Below are positions 8,379-16,049 of a stretch of DNA of 64,000 bases, piece by piece. The notes under the pieces are model-generated. The model was given only the letters and a program-made list of their open reading frames with translations, was not told the DNA's origin and ran no database searches. This DNA comes from Promethearchaeota archaeon (GTDB lineage Archaea > Asgardarchaeota > Lokiarchaeia > Sigyniarchaeales > SOKP01). The position numbers and the translations under genes are program-made. Location: positions 62,001-126,000 of the forward strand of contig JAEOUA010000007.1 in the NCBI GenBank assembly GCA_016839555.1, in the 5' to 3' direction. Each line of letters opens with the position of its first letter. The stretch's first letter is position 1.

Positions 8379-9383
8379 ATGTATGATCGCGAACAAATGG
8401 AAGAAATTTTAAAAGAAAACTGTGTTAATCTGCGCTTTCATGCTCGTGGAGGACAAGGAGGAGTCACAGCATCAAACTTATGCGTTGAAGCGTTTTATGG
8501 ATCTGGAATATGTCAACCTAGATTCGGTGCAGAACGAATGGGAAGTCCAACTGAAAGTTATGTACGATTAAGTCTTAATCAAGATTTGATAAGATCAAAT
8601 GAACAAGTATATGCCCCTCATTTTGTTTCTGTGTTAGATCCTTCATTACTCACAGAGGTGGATGTAACTGCGGGAGTTCATGAGGGAGGATGGTTAATAG
8701 TAAATACCACATTAAATCAACAGGATATTCAAGATCTTGTAGGTAGGAAAGATATTAATATCGCTACTATAGATGCTATTCGTATCGCCTTAGATGTTTT
8801 GGGGCGAAATATAACTAATACTATTATACTTGGCGCATTAATTAGAGTTTCTCAATTATTTAGTCTTGAAGAATTATCGGATGCCGTTATGAGAAGATTT
8901 AAAGATAGTATCGCAGCAAAAAATATTGAAGCGATTGAACAAGCAATTGAAGAGACTTGTGTGTATGATATTGGAATTGATATTGATTTTTCCCAAGATA
9001 CCAAAGTCGAATGGCAACAGGTAGAACTTGGCTTACCGGGTTATAAGGAAGTAGATAAAGCCGGAGTATGGTATTGCGATGAAGATGCCATTGAAGTGGG
9101 AAGTGATCAAGTTCATACGGGATCTTGGGGTGAATGGGACATAATATGGGATAAGGACACCTGTACTGATTGTGCTCAATGTTGGTTTATCTGCCCTGAT
9201 TTTGCAATTCTCAGAGAAAAAGGAGAGGATGGAAAATATCACATGGCAGGAATTGATAAAGATCATTGTAAATCGTGTCAGAATTGCTTAGAAATATGTC
9301 CTGTAAATGCAATTACAAAACAATTAAAACAAGGTCCAGCTTCATGTGCTGTACCTGAAGAAGAAGTCAAGGAGGCGAATTGA
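8379..9383 (+). CDS. porGD: 2-oxoacid:ferredoxin oxidoreductase, fused gamma-delta subunits
   Basis: Pyruvate (or related 2-oxoacid) ferredoxin oxidoreductase makes acyl-CoA, CO2 and reduced ferredoxin. Residues 1-195 are the gamma subunit (FHARGGQGG near 20-28, PRFGAERMGSPTESYVRLS). Residues from about 240 on are the delta subunit, an 8Fe ferredoxin with two CxxCxxCxxxC motifs (CTDCAQCWFIC and CKSCQNCLEIC). The two are one polypeptide of 334 residues. The gene ends TGA at 9381-9383, immediately followed by an ATG with GGAGG 8 bases upstream, the expected start of the next por gene, but that frame stops after 33 codons (see 9384-9485). porA and porB follow only after about 6.6 kb. Confidence 0.92.
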   Translation: MYDREQMEEILKENCVNLRFHARGGQGGVTASNLCVEAFYGSGICQPRFGAERMGSPTESYVRLSLNQDLIRSNEQVYAPHFVSVLDPSLLTEVDVTAGVHEGGWLIVNTTLNQQDIQDLVGRKDINIATIDAIRIALDVLGRNITNTIILGALIRVSQLFSLEELSDAVMRRFKDSIAAKNIEAIEQAIEETCVYDIGIDIDFSQDTKVEWQQVELGLPGYKEVDKAGVWYCDEDAIEVGSDQVHTGSWGEWDIIWDKDTCTDCAQCWFICPDFAILREKGEDGKYHMAGIDKDHCKSCQNCLEICPVNAITKQLKQGPASCAVPEEEVKEAN

Positions 9384-9485
9384 ATGAGTATAGAACCTAT
9401 GAAATCCAATTACACTAAGAAAAGTCAAAACCACTTCTCTTTTTCTAATCTCCTCATGAACAGTTCTTTTTTTCATCGAAACTAA
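9384..9485 (+). pseudogene. 33-codon stub at the expected porA start
   Basis: Directly after the porGD stop, an ATG has a strong ribosome binding site (GGAGG at 9371-9375). The frame begins M-S-I-E-P-M-K and then continues as 26 unrelated residues to TAA. The intact porA at 16050 begins with x-S-I-Q-P-M-K, and the underlying 18 bases (9387-9404 and 16062-16079) match at 13 of 18 positions. I read this as the original porA translation start left behind when the island inserted. That is inference; the match is short. Confidence 0.5.
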
Positions 9486-9591
9486 AAATCATAAAACCGA
9501 AAAGAGAGTCACTATATTATAAAAATAAAGAAGCTTTTTTTAAAACAGTTTAACCAATTCTTTAAAAACAAAGAAACAATAAATATATAAA

Positions 9592-9773
9592 TTATTCATT
9601 ATAAAGATACTTGCAGTACTCTTTTACCAAACTTTCTATTTGTTCTTTAGATACTCTTTAATAGTATTATTGCAAACAAAAAATTTAATCCTTTGCTTAG
9701 TACCAGATGTAATTTTATATGGTAAAGTTTTAAGAACATCATTAATGCACTTAATTTTTTCGTTTTTATTCAT
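9592..9773 (-). pseudogene. Small frameshifted hypothetical gene
   Basis: From ATG at 9773-9771 the frame reads about 40 residues (MNKNEKIKCINDVLKTLPY... to FFVCNNTIK) and stops after YLKNK. A -1 shift after Ile-Lys continues as RVSKEQIESLVKEYCKYLYNE to TAA at 9594-9592. Both halves look like real coding sequence, so I read one gene of about 60 residues broken by a one-base deletion, or using a -1 shift. The 18-bp operator pair at 9793-9831 lies just upstream of its start and includes a TATA-like TTTATATT on this strand. No homologue is recognised. Confidence 0.4.
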
Positions 9774-9792
9774 ATTTTCTAACTACCGCTAT

Positions 9793-9831
9793 GTTCACAT
9801 AAATATCAACATTGTTCACATAAATATAAAC
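9793..9831. promoter_or_regulatory. Tandem pair of 18-bp palindromic operators
   Basis: Two quasi-palindromes, GTTCACATAAATATCAAC at 9793-9810 and GTTCACATAAATATAAAC at 9814-9831, are separated by ATT. The 21-base period equals two helical turns, which would put two dimers on one face of the DNA. They fit the consensus GTTyAyATnnATrTrAAC shared with the array at 12866-12929. They sit 20 bases upstream of the small minus-strand gene. The binding protein is unknown; a ribbon-helix-helix or HTH dimer is plausible. Confidence 0.65.
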
Positions 9832-10143
9832 TCACAAACCATCACATCTAACACAAAATTCTAAAAAAGCAATTCTAATTGTGATAATGGTGTGTTGGTG
9901 AAAGGAGACTTATTATCTTCTCTTGATGAATGGAACATAAATATAAGATATCTATTTTCTTAGCTTCTTTTTCATAGAAAAAAGAATCTTGATGATAAAT
10001 TAATGATATGTCTCCTTAAACATAAAAGTGCAAATAAAGCAGAAGGAGGGGTAAATCATCCGTTGGCTTCACATGTCTATTTTTTAATGAATGAATAAAC
10101 CGAATTTAATTCTCAATAAACAATAAAAAGGAGATATAAGAAG
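9832..10143. other. Gene-poor spacer in island
   Basis: No convincing gene. A GGAGGGG purine run near 10044 is followed by a very short frame only. Base composition is mixed and slightly richer in G than the flanking chromosome. The last 20 bases carry the ribosome binding site of the following small gene. Confidence 0.4.
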
Positions 10144-10293
10144 ATGAATAGCAACGAATTATATGAGCTATATTACAAGGAGGAAAATCTCGTAAAAGTA
10201 TTTGATACTGTTTTTAAAAGGCTAAACCTTAATGAAAGGATAATAAGCCAATTAGAGGAAGAGATCCATCAACTAAAGGAGAAATGCGGTTAG
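10144..10293 (+). CDS. 49-residue coiled-coil-like protein
   Basis: ATG at 10144 follows AAAAAGGAGATATAAGAAG, a good ribosome binding site of a kind that is uncommon in front of the other genes here. The product begins MNSNELYELYYKEENLVKVF and ends in a heptad-like helix, ISQLEEEIHQLKEKCG, to TAG at 10291-10293. It is acidic and probably helical. It lies inside the por-interrupting island. Short coiled-coil proteins of this kind are common in archaeal plasmids and viruses, but I do not recognise a family. Confidence 0.5.
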   Translation: MNSNELYELYYKEENLVKVFDTVFKRLNLNERIISQLEEEIHQLKEKCG

Positions 10294-10686
10294 CAAAGAA
10301 TATCCAATATTCTGAAGATAATCGGAGAGAGAATGCTAGGGTGAATATAATGTTCTATTAAATATGGTTATATATATATTTAAAATCAGTGGTTTTTTAG
10401 ATATTAATACGTATCACTCTATTAAGGCTCTTTTCCTCTGATTTGTTTTATTCTTTTGAATAAAAAAATATTATTCTCTAAGAAAGATGCAATTAAAAAA
10501 GGAGATAAATAGATAAGGATTTCCTCCTCAGATTTAATATATCATATCAGATGAAAACATTTAAAGCTCGCAAGGAATATTTACATAAAGGAAGTTTTTT
10601 AATAAAATTTTATAATATAAATCTATTAATACTATAAAAATAAGCGATAAGAAACTTGAAAAGATTTATGATGAGACCGTATTCTT
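10294..10686. other. AT-rich spacer without recognised genes
   Basis: About 390 bases. I see only very short frames, a GGAGATAAATAG purine stretch near 10500 without a following gene, and AT-rich runs. It separates the small coiled-coil gene from the convergent 3' end of the radical-SAM pseudogene. Confidence 0.4.
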
Positions 10687-11745
10687 CTAATTCTTCGGAT
10701 TTAATATTTTTTTAAATAAGTCGTATCGCTTTAATGATTCCTCCTTAAAAAACAAAATATTCTGAAATGAATAGGACGGATTACCAATAGCGTGCTGTTT
10801 TTTGGCAAATTCGATGAGGAATTCTCTATATTGCTTAGCACAATCAAATATGGAAAGGCCCTCAGTCGGATCGACTATAGCTGCGAGTAACTGTTGATCA
10901 TTAGAGAAAGTCTTCCACCACTTTTTATAATGAAATTTTGAACCAAAGGCTTTCTCGGCATTTTCAAACATATAAGAACCTATGCTGGCCATGTACTTAT
11001 TTAACTTTAAAGTTATGCGATATTTTTCAGCTAAGGATTTTCCATTAAATCTCTTGTTGAAGAAAAAATACTTTTCTTCCCTTATAGTGCTCTTGTCTGT
11101 CCCAGGCAAACATATAAGATAATTGTATGTAATTGGTAAATCCAACTCATTTCCAATTTTAACTATACGTTTAAACGATTTTAAATAATTGTTTATTCCT
11201 GAATATATTTGTCCATCATTCTTACCTAAAATTTTCCCCATTCTATAGAGTAAGGTTTTCGAGCATGATTCAAGCCCAAAACTAGGAGTTATATCAAATT
11301 TTTTATAGTTTTTTAAATCCTCTTCAGAGCAAAAATCAACACGATCGCTGACTGTGATGTAAAATGACAAGCCCCCCTCCTTCTCGACCATTTTTCCCAA
11401 TTTTTTAAAAAATTTTCTCCGAGCGGACTTTTTAGGTAAGAATATCATATCTGAAATATACAATCGTGTGATTGGCAGCCAGTCTGTTTCCTTTATAGCT
11501 TTTAATTCCTTTATACACTTCTCTGACGATTTAACTCTAACTTTCCTATAACAATTCACAAAATTTAAAGAATTAATACAAAATTTGCATCTATAGTTAC
11601 ATCCTCTAGAAAAATCTATCCATAATTTATTATCATTTGTTAGGTTTTTTTCATATTTCTTAAAAAGATCAAAATTTATTATAGGTAATTCGTCAAGGTT
11701 TTGGATGATTATTCCGATTTTATAACAGAGGCAATTGAAATGGAA
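10687..11745 (-). pseudogene. Radical SAM protein lacking its B12-binding domain
   Basis: A longest frame from a GTG at 11559 would miss the catalytic motif, but the same frame stays open to 11745 and contains SRGCNYRCKFCINS, the CxxxCxxC cluster site of radical SAM enzymes. It is preceded by GIIIQNLDELPIINFDLF, the linker typical between a cobalamin-binding domain and the radical SAM barrel. The cobalamin domain itself is absent, and no ATG, GTG or TTG start lies ahead of the cluster motif. The reading frame ends at a stop beside a tandem 12-bp repeat. I therefore call a 5'-truncated B12-dependent radical SAM gene, about 350 codons left. A C-terminal helical domain (KYMASIGSYMFENAEKAF onward) remains. 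The original substrate is unknown. Confidence 0.75.
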
Positions 11746-11748
11746 TTA

Positions 11749-11772
11749 GATGTTGATTTAGATGTTGATTAA
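11749..11772. repeat. Tandem 12-bp repeat at truncation point
   Basis: GATGTTGATTTA at 11749-11760 is followed directly by GATGTTGATTAA at 11761-11772, 11 of 12 bases identical. It lies three bases beyond the point where the radical SAM frame is cut, so it may mark the recombination junction. Confidence 0.55.
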
Positions 11773-11981
11773 GATAGCGTGTTTTGGCGGGTAAAGAGAT
11801 TGGTTTGTATATGTTGAGTTTGCTGGAAAAATAGGGGGCTTTTTCTTTTTTTGCACGAAACAGCTAAAGGCGCAGCAAGGGGTCAGAGCAATGATGGGAT
11901 AGAAAATTGATCTTGATACAAGAAATAGTAAAATATTTACCATTTGCTGGATGATTGAGAGATGAAAAGGTGGGGTAAAAT

Positions 11982-12188
11982 ATGGTTGAAGACTTGATTG
12001 GGTTTAGGCTAGGGCGAATTAAAAGTTATATTGCCAAAATACTGGAACGGTGGAGCGAAACGGACGCTTCTGTATTCTTGAAAAAGGCAAAGGACGGTAC
12101 CTATTCTGAGGTGGAAAGTGACGCCGTTATGCTGAGACAGTTATTGCTCGATGAGAAGAGGCTAGAGAGGCTATGTGACACTCTTTAG
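11982..12188 (+). CDS. 68-residue hypothetical protein, plasmid/virus-like
   Basis: MVEDLIGFRLGRIKSY... to LERLCDTL, strongly charged and predicted helical, no Cys cluster, no membrane segment. The AGGTGGGG purine run 7-14 bases before the ATG is a good ribosome binding site. The gene and its upstream 200 bases are visibly richer in G and C than the rest of the window, which suggests a foreign origin. I do not recognise the family; small helical proteins of this kind are frequent in archaeal mobile elements. Confidence 0.5.
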   Translation: MVEDLIGFRLGRIKSYIAKILERWSETDASVFLKKAKDGTYSEVESDAVMLRQLLLDEKRLERLCDTL

Positions 12189-12865
12189 TGTGTCTTTTTG
12201 ATGTTGTTGCGCTTTATAATATCATCTACTTTATAATATCATACAAAACATTCTTTATTTTTAATTTGGAATTTTTAGGAATTTGTATAGTGGGATTAGA
12301 TTGATGATATGAAAGTCAACATAAAAGCAGAAGAGATGATTCAAATGTTCTTTAGTTGATTAGCTATGGGGGTGAAGCTGTGTCTGATGATAATTGTTTT
12401 ATCATAATCGGTGCCCGATATTATTATTGAGATCCTCTGTTTTTAGAGAGAACTTTTTTATTTAAATTTATACATTATGAATTTTCTTGTTATTTTAAGA
12501 CGTGTTTTATAATCAGTATTTCTATTTAAACGATCTCTAACTTTAAATATTTTTTAAATATATTGCAATATGGATCTACCAACTTTAAACAGAATAAACT
12601 CTTATTCCCCTTTCTGTCACGGAGCAAACCCATACTTGGCAAGAATAATTTATATGCTTTCCTAAGAACAAATAATGCTTAAGACTATAAAAAAGAAAAA
12701 AATAGGAAATAAAAGTATTAAGCCCCTAAGTTAGCAATTCTTTCATGTTTTTGATTCAATAAAATATTTAAATTACTTAAAACTTTTGGGGTGAAGTTTT
12801 TGAGGTTTTAAATTCTAATTTGATTGTTCTTTTAGATCATTGATAGTTTTTGTATTGATTTATGA
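12189..12865. other. Long gene-poor spacer in island
   Basis: About 680 bases with no supported gene. It contains a 14-bp direct repeat CTTTATAATATCAT at 12212-12225 and 12229-12242 (period 17). Short frames at 12309 (16 codons) and 12570 (32 codons) have no support. The right end runs into the operator array. Confidence 0.45.
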
Positions 12866-12929
12866 GTTCATATAGATATGAACATTGTTAACATTTATGT
12901 GAACAGGGCAAGTTTATATGAATATAAAC
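12866..12929. promoter_or_regulatory. Triple 18-bp palindromic operator array
   Basis: Three palindromic units: GTTCATATAGATATGAAC at 12866-12883 (perfect arms), GTTAACATTTATGTGAAC at 12887-12904 after an ATT spacer, and GTTTATATGAATATAAAC at 12912-12929 (perfect arms) after a 7-base spacer. Units one and two repeat the 21-base period of the array at 9793-9831. Read on the opposite strand, the first two units and about 15 further bases align with the left array, so the two arrays also form an inverted pair 3.1 kb apart. The first gene downstream is the ribbon-helix-helix protein at 13060. Confidence 0.65.
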
Positions 12930-13059
12930 TTCATTGACGCTGGTACAAAACATCGAATCGAAAAGTGGGGGTTTTTTAATTTTCATGAATTAGCTATAAT
13001 CGTGTTCAATGATCAATTCAGCTAATATAATAATAAACTTTTAAAATAAAATTAAAGAT

Positions 13060-13272
13060 ATGAATCATTTTAGATATAATAACTATAGAAATACCATTCC
13101 AGAAAAATCATTAGAAAGAATGAAAAAATATTCGGAAATTAATTGGAAAAAAATAGATCGAAGTGCCCTTGAAAATTATCTTGAAAAATTAGAAAAGACT
13201 GATAAATTAACAACAAAATCTAATATTTATTATAATCTCTTCCAGTTTTTTCTTCTAATTCTAGTAGGTTGA
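13060..13272 (+). CDS. Ribbon-helix-helix (VapB-like) antitoxin, probably degenerate
   Basis: Residues 14-50 (PEKSLERMKKYSEINWKKI... to YLEKLEKTDKL) match the pattern of archaeal VapB-type RHH antitoxins, in which KYSEINWSEVARxAIEEYLEKLE is typical. The N-terminal beta strand that contacts DNA is atypical and the tail after residue 55 becomes hydrophobic (FQFFLLILVG), suggesting loss of the native 3' end. No PIN toxin follows. It lies 130 bases downstream of the triple operator array and could bind it, since RHH dimers use short palindromes; that is inference. Confidence 0.5.
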   Translation: MNHFRYNNYRNTIPEKSLERMKKYSEINWKKIDRSALENYLEKLEKTDKLTTKSNIYYNLFQFFLLILVG

Positions 13273-13432
13273 TTTTAATAGTTTTCAGAAATGACCATAA
13301 TTCATTTTTGCTAATTTTTGCTTTAGGATCTAAAATATAATCTGTAATATTTTCATCAATAAACTTCTTTATGGTTTTCAATAATAATCGACATTCCTCG
13401 GAGATAAAGACTTTTTTATAAAAAGGTTTTAA
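13220..13432 (-). pseudogene. Antisense gene remnant, hypothetical
   Basis: A 70-codon open frame with protein-like composition (FISEECRLLLKTIKKFIDEN, then KNELWSFLKTIKINLLELEE) ends at 13222-13220. There is no ATG; a TTG within the LLL run would give 53 residues. It overlaps the hydrophobic 3' tail of the RHH gene on the other strand, so one of the two is probably not coding there. Function unknown. Confidence 0.3.
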
Positions 13433-13450
13433 TTAATTTTAAAAGAAAAA

Positions 13451-15847
13451 ATGATTTCGCATTTTTTATTCATTGATGAAAATAATTTCAAGGATATTAT
13501 AAAGAAAGATCTAAATAAGATAGTAGGATTAAGTTTTAAAGAGAAATGTCAAATAATTGACATGATTAGTTCTAAAAAGTTTACTAATGAACTCAAATTT
13601 AAATTAAAAGACATCTTAAAGATTGTCTCAAATAAAGAATTGTTGGTTCTTATGGGAAAAATAGATAATAAATCATTACAAAATGAAGTTAATTATGAAA
13701 AAAAGATAAAGGATACCTTAGCTACATCTATAGAAGAAAATAAATCTTCTAAGAGAAAATATATTGATGGTGGAAAGATTGATTTAGACTATTATGGTAA
13801 CATTATCGTAAATAAATATAAGGATATAATAAGAAAAAGAAGAAAGGCTCTCGGATTTCCTACTACACAAAAAAGATTATCCGATATGACTCCTATTATG
13901 CATAATCAAGTAAGAGATATTGATCAGATTGTTTCTAAGAGTGGAAGAACTAGATATTTATGGTTTGGTTTAGTCTATCAAATAACGGTGGTCGAAAAAG
14001 ATGGTAACGAAGGTAAAAAATATGCTGGAATGACAGCTCAAACTTTAAAGCAGAGATGGCATTGGTATGTTAAAACTGCATTGGAAAAACAAGAACATTG
14101 GCACTACCCCATAATAAAATTAATCAGGAAAGTATTATTTGATGAAACGAAATATGATGAAACAGATTTAAAAATAAGGGAAATAGATTGGAATTGGGCA
14201 AAGATTAATGCAATTCTGGAACCTCGATTTAAAAGAGAAGTAAAAATCATTTGTTTTAATTCAAAATCATTAAAAGAAGAGGAAAGAAAATATATAAGAA
14301 AATATAATTTAATTAAAGATGGATTAAATATTAGGGCGGGGGGAGAGGGCGGTCATGCAATCGATTTACCCATGTTTAAAATTGCTAAAATGATCACAAA
14401 AGGAATGAGTTTAAAAGAAATGGAAAAGATCATCAATTGGGTTACTCATACTACTATTTGGGACAGAATTAATGATTATTGGATATCCTATGAGAATTCT
14501 TTATTACTTTTCTTAAGACCTATGCTAAAGTTATTAATTATTTCTAAATTTGAATTATATGAAATAAATGAGACATATAATCGATTTATGCATGATACAA
14601 TAAAGACTTTTTTTGAAGGTCTTTCTTATAGACAATTAATAGATTTGAAGGAAGAAGAATGGAATTCTTTAGATTATGAACATCTCTCTCCTCGGACAAT
14701 AACTGGGCAAGTTAAATATATGATCCCTGGAAAAATCCTGAAAGATTTAATTCTAAGGAATAAAACAGCTATCTCTGCTATTGATGATCCCTCAATAGAG
14801 GATTCACTTTCTATTTATTGTTCGGATGTTGCTCGGCAGCAAATCGTATATCAAATACAGCAACAATTAGATTATGATAGTTGGATAAATGCTAGGAGAC
14901 ATATTTGTGGGAATTTTATTATTAAAAATCTAAAAAATCGTACTATAGAAGCAAAGGAGATATATATGAGAATAGGATATGATGAACCATCTGCTTATAC
15001 TCATACCACGCTAACTCAAATCTATTTTTTTGGTTTAACAACTGAAAAATTAAAAGAAATATTACAAAAAAATCCCTATATTGAAAAATATATTGATCTC
15101 AAAAAGTACATAGATAAATTAAAATCTAAAAAAACCAAATTACCAAAGACTAAAATTGATAAATTATTATTAAGAAAATTAAAAAGTAAAGATATGATAC
15201 AAGAGATAATAGGATGGTCAACTAAGGATTTCTTGAAAGAAGTTAAAAAATATTATCCTAACTTTAAAGAAGCAAAATGGATTGTTAAAGCACCCTATAT
15301 AATAAATAAATTTAGAAATATTTCCCTTCCCTATGATTCTAATGAATTGAATAAAATCGTGATTCATCTAGGTTATAGTAATTCTGTAAAAATTAGTTCA
15401 ATTATTAGAGATATGTTATTTGGTATGGGTTTGAAGGATGCTATAGCATTAGTAAGATATTATCCCGGAATTAAAACGTATCAAGATGCTTTAGAGAAAA
15501 TTAAAGAACTTAACAATTTTAGAAGACTTTTTAAAGCTGGAACATCAAAGAAAGAAACTCTAAATAAGATATTAGATATCTTTTTGAAAAAAGAATTTAT
15601 AACTATTAAACAAATAGCTAATCACACAGGATTTCTTAAAAGAACAATTAGAGGGTACTTGAAGGATTTAACTTCTCAAGGAATTTTGGAGAGAAAAATT
15701 CTTGATGGAAATCCTTTTTGGAAATTAAAAGTTTCAAAGAAAAAATTGGAGAAATTATTTGATGATTCTCCTATCAAATATCCATGGGATGATGATCCTA
15801 GTTTTTCGTTAAAAAATAAAATAAAACCTATAAAAGATAAAGAATAG
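13451..15847 (+). CDS. Large GIY-YIG nuclease with C-terminal winged helix
   Basis: 798 residues. A GIY-YIG endonuclease domain spans about 168-300: the first strand GLVY (173-176), the second KYAGMT (190-195, with YAG in place of YIG), the helix QTLKQRWHWYV with Arg202, the acidic pair Glu277/Glu278 in SLKEEERKYIRKYN, and GLNIRAGGEGG at 291-301. GIY-YIG enzymes cut DNA and include homing endonucleases of mobile introns. The rest is long, Lys-rich and helical with repeated helix-turn segments, and about 700-765 reads as a winged helix (ITIKQIANHTGFLKRTIRGYLKDL). It is the largest gene of the island inserted in the por operon, ending 200 bases before porA. A homing or mobility role is inferred from context. 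Confidence 0.78.
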   Translation: MISHFLFIDENNFKDIIKKDLNKIVGLSFKEKCQIIDMISSKKFTNELKFKLKDILKIVSNKELLVLMGKIDNKSLQNEVNYEKKIKDTLATSIEENKSSKRKYIDGGKIDLDYYGNIIVNKYKDIIRKRRKALGFPTTQKRLSDMTPIMHNQVRDIDQIVSKSGRTRYLWFGLVYQITVVEKDGNEGKKYAGMTAQTLKQRWHWYVKTALEKQEHWHYPIIKLIRKVLFDETKYDETDLKIREIDWNWAKINAILEPRFKREVKIICFNSKSLKEEERKYIRKYNLIKDGLNIRAGGEGGHAIDLPMFKIAKMITKGMSLKEMEKIINWVTHTTIWDRINDYWISYENSLLLFLRPMLKLLIISKFELYEINETYNRFMHDTIKTFFEGLSYRQLIDLKEEEWNSLDYEHLSPRTITGQVKYMIPGKILKDLILRNKTAISAIDDPSIEDSLSIYCSDVARQQIVYQIQQQLDYDSWINARRHICGNFIIKNLKNRTIEAKEIYMRIGYDEPSAYTHTTLTQIYFFGLTTEKLKEILQKNPYIEKYIDLKKYIDKLKSKKTKLPKTKIDKLLLRKLKSKDMIQEIIGWSTKDFLKEVKKYYPNFKEAKWIVKAPYIINKFRNISLPYDSNELNKIVIHLGYSNSVKISSIIRDMLFGMGLKDAIALVRYYPGIKTYQDALEKIKELNNFRRLFKAGTSKKETLNKILDIFLKKEFITIKQIANHTGFLKRTIRGYLKDLTSQGILERKILDGNPFWKLKVSKKKLEKLFDDSPIKYPWDDDPSFSLKNKIKPIKDKE

Positions 15848-16049
15848 GAATATTATTATATTTTAAAAGAAAATTAAGAATGATACTATAATAATAATTA
15901 ACTAAATTGAGATTAAATATTCCTATAGTTTCATTTTTAATCTAAAAAGTATAAAAATTAATAAGAAGTAATATTAATAATGTAAAAAAATGAAAATATA
16001 TATTTTTTTAAAAAAATGAAGATATACAACTTAAAATCAAGATCAATAG
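15848..16049. other. AT-rich junction between island and porA
   Basis: About 200 bases, very AT-rich with runs of A and T. No gene is seen. It holds whatever promoter now drives porA, which has lost its operon leader; AT-rich TATA-like stretches are present (TATATATTTTTTTA near 15996) but none is clearly the promoter. Confidence 0.35.

Noticed and set aside
9640..9864. Plus-strand 74-codon frame with HININ repeats
   Set aside because: It is antisense to the small frameshifted gene and its repeats are the operator DNA read as protein; no ribosome binding site.
11758..11943. Minus-strand 61-codon frame in the island
   Set aside because: No family pattern and no ribosome binding site; lies in foreign-looking spacer DNA.
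9793..12929. CRISPR-like spaced repeats
   Set aside because: Units are palindromic and spaced by 3-7 bases, with no 30-40 base spacers and no cas genes; operators fit better.
9793..12929. Transposon with terminal inverted repeats
   Set aside because: The inverted arrays are 3.1 kb apart, but no transposase or target duplication is seen between or beside them; kept only as an alternative in the findings.
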